Origin: Thermoflexales bacterium
Lineage (GTDB): Bacteria > Chloroflexota > Anaerolineae > B4-G1
DNA: 6,678 nt
Direction: 5' to 3'
NCBI GenBank assembly: GCA_007118795.1
Contig: SKQX01000158.1
Location: forward strand, 1 to 6,678
Shown here: piece after piece, positions 1 to 5,135 of the stretch
Layout of the letters: each line of letters starts with the position of its first letter
Numbering within the stretch: the first letter of the stretch is position 1
Notes under the pieces: generated by a model
The model's input: only the letters and a program-made list of their open reading frames with translations
Databases searched by the model: none
What the model was told of the DNA's origin: nothing
Translations under genes and position numbers: made by a program

Positions 1-1
1 C

Positions 2-3000
2 CCGCTGGAGGGGGCGACGGTCACGGCCGACGACGGCACGTGGGCAGAGACGGACGCCGACGGCTACTACGAGATGTACCTGGACGAGGGCACGTACGAG
101 GTCACGGCAGAGCTGCAGGACTACGCGCCAGAGACAGCGATCGTCGAGATCATCTCTGGCGAGGAGACGCAGCAGGACTTCGCGCTGGTGGCGGCGGTGG
201 TGTTCGTGCCGACCCCGCTGGAGGTGACGGTGCCGTGGCAGGAGAGCTACACGGAGGTGGTGACGCTGACGAACCGCCTGCCGTGGGGCTACGACTTCGA
301 GTTCATGGAGCTGCCCGGCGGGTTCATTCCGACGGGAGGCAGCGTTGCGGTCCAACGCGATCCGGCGCCGAGTATCCCGGCGGAGGTCTCCACGGGGCTA
401 GCACCGGAGGGCTACGAGCCGCAGCCGACTGAAGAGGTGTCGAGCCCGACGGGACCCTGGCAGACGCGGGCCAGCGCCCCCTTCGTCTCGATGGACAACG
501 TCTATCTGGGCTATGACGGGAAGGGCTACCAGATCGGCGGGTACGGTACCAACGGTCAGGTGGGCATCTACGATGCCGACACTGACAGCTGGACAACAGG
601 GACCAGCGCGCCGTCTCCGCAGATCGAGTATCCCGTGGACGGCTGTTTCGGATTCAATGCCGACGGGGATCCGGTGGGAGTGCTCTTCAACGACACGACC
701 AGCGGCGTCACCACGCTGAAGCGCTACAACATGGCGACGGATTCGTGGGACACACCGCCCGTGCCGGCGGGCTTCCCGGCCAATGGGCTGTGGGCGCACG
801 CCATCGCCTCACTCTGGCCGCAGACGGGTGAGAACGTGTGCTACATCTCCGGTGGCGCCACGGCGCCGGGCGGAGGGAACACCAGCGCGCTGTACGCCTA
901 CTACCCGGACACGAACACGGTGGAGAACCTGGGCAACTTCAACTACCTGGCGCAGGGGATGGCGTTCCACGCTACGTGGTATGTGCCGTGGATCGGGACT
1001 CAGGGCGGCATCTGCGTGGGCGGCGGTGTCAATGCCGCAAGCGTGGTTTCCAGCGATACGCAGTGCTACGACATCGGTGCCGGGGTGTTCAACGCCACCA
1101 ACGCCGACCTGGGCCCCATGCCGGCGGGCGTTTGGGGTATGGCCCACGGCATCCTCTACGAGGATGGCGACTATCAGCTGTGGATTGCCCAGGGGGCCGA
1201 CACGGCGTTCGCACTATGGCCGAACTCGGCGTTCTACAGCCAGAACGACGGGCAGTGGTACATCGGCCCGACGCCGCCGCGCACGGGCTATCGCGTGGAC
1301 GGCACGAACATCGCGGCCGCCGACGGCTGCTCCTTCTACGTCGTGGGCGGGTCGAGTGGTGGGTTCACGCCCACCAGCGGACACGAGCGGAACTTCTCGC
1401 CCGACTGCCCGCCGGTGGTAGGGGTGGAGGTGCCGTGGTTCGGGCAGGACCCCATCAGCGGGACGGTCCCGGCCGACGCTTACATCAACCCGACGATGCT
1501 GTTCACCGCCACGTACGAAGCGGGCGTGAACCAGCCCGGGGACTACTACTGTACCCTGAGGGTGGAGGGCGACCCGCGGCTGAACGTGCCCGTGAAGATG
1601 ACGGTGCCGCCGCCGGACACCATGGGGCAGCTGCAGGGCTACGTCCTGGACAACTGCACGGGAGAGCCCGTAGAGGCCGACATCAGCATCGCTGGCGGCG
1701 ATCCCATCACGGAGACGCAGAGCGCCAAGGACACCGGGTACTACGGCGTGTGGCTGTATCCGGGTGAGTACGAGCTGACGTTCAGCGCGGCGGGCTACGT
1801 CGATTACAGCGACACCGTGATCATCGTCGCGCAGGACGCGGTCCAGCTGGACGTGGACCTGGTTCCCGACCGGCCGTGCATCGCGCTAGATCCGGAGGAG
1901 ATTGAGGTCTGGGTTCCGTACGGGACGGAGGTCTACACACACCCGACGGGGCTGGACATCATCAACGATGGTGGTCAGGATCTGAGCTTCCAGCTGTGGG
2001 AGCTGCCGGGTGATCTAACCGGTGGCGACATCAGCAGCCTGACGGGCTCTGTGGTGGAGTTCGACCCGTCGGTGGGCGGGGATGAGTTCTACATCCCTGG
2101 CACGGAGCAGACGTTCTGCTTCCTGGCCAAGTCGCACAGCCCGGACTGGGAGTACGCCCTGAGCGTGTGGCAGATGTTCCCCAGCGACTGGGTGGTGAGC
2201 AGCGTCTACGTGCAAGGGACGCCCTATTGCGATCAGGGCGGGTCCTTCGGGACGTTCTCATGGACGTTCCACACGGCGCCGTACGAGGTGCGGATCAACC
2301 ATCCGCGCTACCACTCGAGTGGAGGGGACACGTGCTATGCCTACTACTGCTTCGAGGTGACGTCGGCGGTGGCGGGGATTGAGGCGCCGGTGTCGTGGTA
2401 CTGGAACGGGGACAGCTGGGGCAGCCCGCCGTACAACCCGTGCAGCGACGACAACTACACGCCGTCGGGGCAGACCACTTGTGACGAGGCAATCAACCCG
2501 GTAGCGGGTGTACCGATCGGGGCGATGGACGTGCCCTGGTTCTGGCAGGATCCTGTCTCGGGGACGGTGCCGGGGCTGGACTGGCTGAACGTGGACCTAA
2601 TGTTCACGGCGCTGGACGAAGACGAGAGCCCGCTCCCGACGGGTGAGTACACGGCGACGCTGGTCGTGGTTCATAACGATCCGCTCGTTGATACGATCAT
2701 GATGCCCGTGACGATGCACATCGGTGAAGTTGCTGAGCTGACCATCGCGGTCGCAGGCGAAGGGTCAGGGCAGGTGACGCCGCCCGAGGGCACGCACCAG
2801 TACGTCGTCGGCCAGGAAGTTACCGCGACGGCTGAGCCCGACATCGGCTCGTACTTCGCCGGCTGGAGCGGTGATATCGTGACCGATACGGAGACCATCG
2901 TCTTCGAGATCTGGGAGGATATGGCGATCACCGCCACGTTCGAGCTGGAGGAGTACACGCTCGATGTGAACGTGGTGGGTGAGGGCGAGGTGGAGGTCGA

Positions 3001-3847
3001 TCCGCTTCAGGACACCTACTTGTACGGGGATGTGGTGACGCTGACCGCGACTCCTGAGGACGGCTGGTACTTCGACGGTTGGACCGGGGACGTGGAGGGG
3101 CTGGATGAGGTGATCACCCACACCATCGTGGGGGACACCGTCGTCACGGCCACCTTCGAGGTGATCCCCATCGCCTACGTCCAGATAGCACACCTGGCGC
3201 CGTTCGCGATGGATCCTGGAACGGCTGTTACGGTGACGCTAGATGGAGTGCCGGCGCTGACGGACTTCGCGTACGGGGACTCGACGGAGTACATCGCGTT
3301 GCCGGCGGGCGAGTACGAAGTGGGTATCTGGCCTGCGGGGAGCACCGAGCCGGCCATCAGCGCCACCGTGGAGCTGGTGGTGGACACGTACTACACCGCC
3401 ATCGCCTATGGCGATGGGGTCAACCAGGACCTGGGGCTGATGCTGCTGGAGGACGACCTGACGCCGCCGGCTCCGGGCACGTTCCACCTCCGCCTGGGTC
3501 ACCTGGCACCGTTTGCTCCTGGGGATGCGACCGCCGACGTGCGCCTGGCAGATGGCACACCCATTCTGGAGGATGTCGACTTCGGTGACGTGACGGGATT
3601 CATCCCGCTCCCTGCCGGTGAGTACGACATCATCATCACCACGCCGGGTGGGGAGACCACGCTGATCGACCCGCTGCCGGTAGCCTTCGAGGAGGGGCAG
3701 ATCCTATCGGCGTTCGCGACCGGAGACGGCGTGAACCAGGATCTGGGCGTCTTCGCGCTGCCGGCGGGGGACTTCGGCTTCTTCCTGCCGCTGAGAGTCG
3801 ACAGGTTCATCTACCTGCCGATCATCCTCAACAACTTCGCACCGTAG
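2..3847 (+). CDS. C-terminal 1281 residues of a giant secreted multidomain protein (probable subtilase-family paralogue; 5' end outside window)
   Basis: The frame is open from the window edge to TAG at 3845, so the internal ATG at 74 is not a real start. Residue 1 is the codon at nt 2. Order: carboxypeptidase-regulatory-like domain (1-66); first half of a BACON-like Ig domain (67-113); Pro/Glu-rich linker; Kelch-type propeller (about 151-470) with GG and W blade marks; second BACON half starting VPWFGQDPISGTVP (472-535); second carboxypeptidase-regulatory domain (541-625); another BACON N-half (626-675); an unrecognised Cys-rich module (690-835); its BACON C-half, VPWFWQDPVSGTVP (839-908); two divergent InlB B-repeats (912-1054), each with a GW[ST]GD core; two DUF4397 domains (1058-1153, 1161-1255), both with AHLAPFA or GHLAPFA and GDGVNQDLG; and the tail IYLPIILNNFAP. 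No catalytic site or membrane helix is visible in this part. All modules are typical of extracellular adhesion or binding tails. That the missing N-terminus is an S8 peptidase is inferred from the neighbour at 5136. Domain calls come from recognised motifs, not a profile search. Confidence 0.93.
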   Translation, partial: PLEGATVTADDGTWAETDADGYYEMYLDEGTYEVTAELQDYAPETAIVEIISGEETQQDFALVAAVVFVPTPLEVTVPWQESYTEVVTLTNRLPWGYDFEFMELPGGFIPTGGSVAVQRDPAPSIPAEVSTGLAPEGYEPQPTEEVSSPTGPWQTRASAPFVSMDNVYLGYDGKGYQIGGYGTNGQVGIYDADTDSWTTGTSAPSPQIEYPVDGCFGFNADGDPVGVLFNDTTSGVTTLKRYNMATDSWDTPPVPAGFPANGLWAHAIASLWPQTGENVCYISGGATAPGGGNTSALYAYYPDTNTVENLGNFNYLAQGMAFHATWYVPWIGTQGGICVGGGVNAASVVSSDTQCYDIGAGVFNATNADLGPMPAGVWGMAHGILYEDGDYQLWIAQGADTAFALWPNSAFYSQNDGQWYIGPTPPRTGYRVDGTNIAAADGCSFYVVGGSSGGFTPTSGHERNFSPDCPPVVGVEVPWFGQDPISGTVPADAYINPTMLFTATYEAGVNQPGDYYCTLRVEGDPRLNVPVKMTVPPPDTMGQLQGYVLDNCTGEPVEADISIAGGDPITETQSAKDTGYYGVWLYPGEYELTFSAAGYVDYSDTVIIVAQDAVQLDVDLVPDRPCIALDPEEIEVWVPYGTEVYTHPTGLDIINDGGQDLSFQLWELPGDLTGGDISSLTGSVVEFDPSVGGDEFYIPGTEQTFCFLAKSHSPDWEYALSVWQMFPSDWVVSSVYVQGTPYCDQGGSFGTFSWTFHTAPYEVRINHPRYHSSGGDTCYAYYCFEVTSAVAGIEAPVSWYWNGDSWGSPPYNPCSDDNYTPSGQTTCDEAINPVAGVPIGAMDVPWFWQDPVSGTVPGLDWLNVDLMFTALDEDESPLPTGEYTATLVVVHNDPLVDTIMMPVTMHIGEVAELTIAVAGEGSGQVTPPEGTHQYVVGQEVTATAEPDIGSYFAGWSGDIVTDTETIVFEIWEDMAITATFELEEYTLDVNVVGEGEVEVDPLQDTYLYGDVVTLTATPEDGWYFDGWTGDVEGLDEVITHTIVGDTVVTATFEVIPIAYVQIAHLAPFAMDPGTAVTVTLDGVPALTDFAYGDSTEYIALPAGEYEVGIWPAGSTEPAISATVELVVDTYYTAIAYGDGVNQDLGLMLLEDDLTPPAPGTFHLRLGHLAPFAPGDATADVRLADGTPILEDVDFGDVTGFIPLPAGEYDIIITTPGGETTLIDPLPVAFEEGQILSAFATGDGVNQDLGVFALPAGDFGFFLPLRVDRFIYLPIILNNFAP
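452..1414 (+). other. Kelch-like beta-propeller domain inserted in the upstream CDS
   Basis: This part of the first protein (residues about 151-470) repeats units of a Gly-Gly pair, a Tyr-rich strand and a downstream Trp. Examples are IGGYGTNGQVGIYDADTDSW, RYNMATDSW, YISGGATAPGGG, CVGGGVNAASVV and YVVGGSSGG. The aspartate-threonine-x-Trp pattern at blade ends is the usual Kelch signature. The length of about 320 residues fits a six- or seven-blade propeller, though I cannot fix the blade count by eye. Kelch propellers usually bind proteins or glycans; galactose oxidase-type catalysis is not indicated. The domain interrupts a BACON-like fold: the N-half lies before it and the C-half directly after it. 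Confidence 0.7.
2069..2510 (+). other. Unrecognised Cys-rich module of about 145 residues in the upstream CDS
   Basis: Residues about 690-835 of the first protein match no family I can name. Visible traits are aromatic richness (Trp, Tyr, Phe), several cysteines (in FCFLAK, PYC, TCYAYYC, NPC and TTC), and the strings SFGTFSWTFHTAPYEVRINH and VSWYWNGDSWGSPP. It occupies the same place in the second BACON-like domain that the Kelch propeller occupies in the first. The composition suggests a disulfide-stabilised beta fold outside the cell, perhaps ligand binding. That role is inference only. Confidence 0.45.
2735..3163 (+). repeat. Two tandem divergent InlB B-repeat domains (protein level)
   Basis: Residues about 912-983 and 984-1054 of the first protein align as two copies of the divergent InlB B-repeat (Flg_new_2-type) pattern: GEGSGQVTPPEG then VTATAEP then FAGWSGDI then AITATFE; and GEGEVEVDPLQ then VTLTATP then FDGWTGDV then VVTATFE. 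These beta-grasp-like units typically form rigid stalks in surface proteins. The two copies differ throughout at DNA level, so the duplication is old. Confidence 0.75.
3173..3766 (+). repeat. Two tandem DUF4397 domains and the C-terminal tail (protein level)
   Basis: Residues 1058-1153 and 1161-1255 of the first protein are two DUF4397-type units. Both have an [AG]HLAPFA opening, a DV/DGVPxL or ADGTPIL strand, a PAGEY turn followed by a beta strand, and the closing GDGVNQDLG. The function of DUF4397 is not established; it is common at the C-termini of secreted bacterial proteins. Synonymous sites of the shared GDGVNQDLG motif differ between the copies, indicating old duplication under selection on protein sequence. 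Confidence 0.7.
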
Positions 3848-3860
3848 ACGCCGGAGCCGG

Positions 3861-3895
3861 TCGGTCTGGGAGCTGACGCATCTATCCCAGACCGA
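3861..3895 (+). terminator. First of two hairpins downstream of the multidomain gene
   Basis: An 11-bp perfect inverted repeat (TCGGTCTGGGA at 3861-3871, TCCCAGACCGA at 3885-3895) encloses a 13-nt loop, starting 13 nt after the TAG. No T-run follows, so it is not a canonical intrinsic terminator by itself. It may protect the 3' end of the mRNA or act together with the stronger hairpin 22 nt further on. Confidence 0.5.
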
Positions 3896-3917
3896 TGCGC
3901 CCCGCGTAGTATGATTC

Positions 3918-3950
3918 AACGAGGGCAGGGGACCATCCCCTGCCCTCGTT
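3918..3950 (+). terminator. Strong hairpin, probable transcription terminator of the multidomain gene
   Basis: A perfect 15-bp inverted repeat (AACGAGGGCAGGGGA at 3918-3932, TCCCCTGCCCTCGTT at 3936-3950) closes on a CCA loop. The next bases are GGTTTGATG, so only a weak U-stretch follows the stem. Its position 70 nt after the stop codon and its stability make termination likely. The near-symmetrical stem could work on either strand, but no minus-strand gene converges on it here. Confidence 0.65.
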
Positions 3951-4215
3951 GGTTTGATGAGATGGGGCCACGCCGTCGTTCATCACCTTCGACCCGCTGA
4001 CGCCCCAATCGAACAACCCGTACCCGGAGCCAGGCCGCTACTCATCTCGTCTACACGTGCACATGCTCAGCAGACCTTGGTTCCTCCATCCTGTCATCTG
4101 CGCACGTTGCGGTTAATGCCACCGCGACTCCACTGAAAGCCCTCGCGCGGGTGGACGAAGCCGAGGCGATGAACTGCTATGACACCATCCTCCGTCTCGC
4201 GTCCGCATTCCGTGT
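3951..4215. other. Gene-free stretch, nothing recognised
   Basis: This stretch between the terminator hairpin and the promoter at 4216 contains only short frames. One plus-strand frame just after two adjacent stop codons reads protein-like (ATPSFITFDPLTPQSNNPYP) but has no start codon or ribosome binding site and ends after about 50 codons. No RNA gene or repeat pattern was recognised. Confidence 0.4.
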
Positions 4216-4244
4216 TTGACAGTGGTTCTGACAGCCGATATACT
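4216..4244 (+). promoter_or_regulatory. Near-consensus sigma-70 type promoter without an obvious gene
   Basis: TTGACA (4216-4221) matches the -35 consensus exactly and TATACT (4239-4244) matches the -10 consensus at five of six positions. The spacer is the optimal 17 bp. Transcription would start near 4251. Such a match is unexpected by chance in GC-rich DNA. No good coding frame with a ribosome binding site begins soon after it, so it may drive an RNA or serve as a distant promoter for the peptidase gene at 5136. Confidence 0.5.
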
Positions 4245-4251
4245 CGCTAAC

Positions 4252-4650
4252 GACGTAACTCCACGCGCTGTGAGAGAGAAAGAGACAGAAGGTCGTCCCG
4301 CGTCGTCCGGGGTGGGCTCCAAGGCTCCGGTCGGACCTGTGGTTCGCGGAGCTCGAGGCAGGAGTTCGTCCGTCGAGCCTGCCGAAGGACGCGGCAGTGT
4401 TCGAGATGCCCGGTCTCTTGGTTAGCCTTGTCCAGCAAGAAGCAGCCCACGTATCCACGGGCCCGAATGGGGTCGTCGTGCTTCGTCTTCGTCGACCAGG
4501 TAGAATCCCTGCTGCGAAACCCGGAGGACCAGATGTGTGGCGCCGATGTCGGACGGCATGGTGCTCTTCGACAGAGGTGGGAGCCGAAACCTCCAGTCTA
4601 CAGCGATCTACCTCGCGGAGTTCACTCGACCGAGGGCGGGGGATAGTGCC
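4252..4650. other. Structure-rich gene-free stretch downstream of the promoter
   Basis: No convincing gene is seen. Several frames are open on both strands, as expected in GC-rich DNA, but none has a ribosome binding site with a start codon or a recognisable protein motif. A purine-rich run lies at 4272-4292. Segments between 4351 and 4397 can form competing stems (GCTCGA with TCGAGC, GGCAGG with CCTGCC, CTGCCG with CGGCAG), so a transcript from 4251 would be structured. No U-rich terminator is present. A non-coding RNA is possible but unproven. Confidence 0.35.
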
Positions 4651-4655
4651 CAGCC

Positions 4656-4670
4656 GAGGGTGTTGAAAAA
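4656..4670 (+). repeat. Left terminal inverted repeat of the MITE
   Basis: GAGGGTGTTGAAAAA, preceded directly by the CAGCC target duplication. It differs from the complement of the right repeat at positions 9 and 13 only. Confidence 0.75.
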
Positions 4671-4800
4671 CGCTCCAAATGGCTGATCACATGGGGCGGA
4701 CGCCCCACTTCTGGCGCGAAATGGACCCGAAACGGGGAAGCTATGGCGAAAATGCCGGGTTCTACGGCACGTGTTTCCCACCGATGGGGCTGATTGCGAC

Positions 4801-4815
4801 TTATTCCACACCCTC
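4801..4815 (-). repeat. Right terminal inverted repeat of the MITE
   Basis: Read on the minus strand this is GAGGGTGTGGAATAA. It is followed directly on the plus strand by the second CAGCC copy. The promoter -35 at 4826 lies 10 bp beyond it. Confidence 0.75.
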
Positions 4816-4825
4816 CAGCCCTCGC

Positions 4826-4854
4826 TTGACTTGACCGGCTTTCTGTGCTACAAG
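4826..4854 (+). promoter_or_regulatory. Candidate promoter of the subtilase gene
   Basis: TTGACT (4826-4831) is followed after 17 bp by TACAAG (4849-4854). A TG at 4846-4847 sits one base before the -10, forming an extended -10 element. Transcription would start near 4861 and leave a leader of about 275 nt before the ATG at 5136. The MITE ends 10 bp upstream of the -35, so sequence normally contacted by RNA polymerase alpha or by activators is now MITE DNA. Confidence 0.45.
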
Positions 4855-4861
4855 ACTAGCG

Positions 4862-5121
4862 TCAGTCTGCTTCCCGCCTTCTGGCGGGACAAGCCTGAGC
4901 AGATCTTCATTGTGCCTGGTGACTGGCAGGACGCCGCTTGAGCCGGTCATCGGCCCGGCATCATACAGCCGCCCGTGCCGAGAGGTGACAGACGGCGTAT
5001 ACCACGGCGATCGAGCCCCTTGGCGCACACGAAAGGAGGTGTCTGACTGGGCCTATCCTCAGCAACGCTTCGTGGACGTTCTCTCTGTAGCCTGCATTGG
5101 CGTCTTGTACCGAGCAGTATA
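4862..5121 (+). other. Long presumed 5' leader of the subtilase gene
   Basis: This stretch lies between the candidate start site and the ribosome binding site. It contains a 7-bp hairpin (TCCCGCC, loop TTCT, GGCGGGA, 4872-4889) near its 5' end. At 5032-5041 there is AAAGGAGGTG, fully complementary to the usual 16S rRNA 3' end but without an ATG, GTG or TTG at a usable distance. No known riboswitch consensus was recognised. A plus-strand frame from GTG at 4910 to TAG at 5120 has no ribosome binding site or recognisable motif and is not called. Confidence 0.4.
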
Positions 5122-5124
5122 GCG

Positions 5125-5130
5125 AGGAGG
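5125..5130 (+). promoter_or_regulatory. Ribosome binding site of the subtilase gene
   Basis: AGGAGG stands 5 nt before the ATG at 5136. It decides the start, because the encoded protein then begins exactly with a signal peptide. Confidence 0.85.
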
Positions 5131-5135
5131 ATAGC

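Larger units (their letters stand above)
4656..4815. mobile_element. MITE-like non-autonomous element, 160 bp
   Basis: The left end GAGGGTGTTGAAAAA (4656-4670) and the right end TTATTCCACACCCTC (4801-4815) are inverted repeats matching at 13 of 15 positions. The element is flanked directly on both sides by CAGCC (4651-4655 and 4816-4820), as expected for a 5-bp target-site duplication. The interior has a small hairpin (TGGGGC, loop GGAC, GCCCCA, 4692-4707) and no transposase. Frames of about 50-67 codons cross it but run out through the ends. It is best read as a miniature inverted-repeat element moved in trans by a transposase elsewhere in the genome. The insertion sequence family was not identified. 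The intact duplication suggests a fairly recent insertion. Confidence 0.75.

Noticed and set aside
40..432. Arg/Gly-rich frames on both strands throughout 40-3919 and 5349-6666
   Set aside because: They are frame-shifted or antisense images of the two large genes, with the Arg-, Gly- and Pro-rich composition expected from GC-rich codons read out of frame.
4425..4455. Resemblance to the SRP RNA tip (GTCC...AAGAAGCAGCC)
   Set aside because: The bases around it do not form the required GGAA-closed stem; only the AGCAGCC part matches.
4422..4559. Minus-strand frame of 45 codons with a fairly protein-like sequence (MPSDIGATHLVLRVSQQGFY at its start)
   Set aside because: No clear ribosome binding site, no recognised family, and overlapping frames on both strands are equally open. 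A degraded gene fragment is possible but not supported.
4679..4834. 51-codon frame inside the MITE (MADHMGRTPHFWREMDPKRG at its start)
   Set aside because: It runs out through the right terminal repeat, has no ribosome binding site, and looks like chance openness in GC-rich DNA.
4910..5122. 70-codon plus-strand frame upstream of the protease
   Set aside because: GTG start without a binding site, no hydrophobic or conserved pattern, and it ends inside the protease leader; best read as non-coding.
5097..5123. TTGGCG and TATAGC as a promoter close to the protease ATG
   Set aside because: The spacer is 15 bp and the start site would fall in or after the ribosome binding site, leaving no usable leader.
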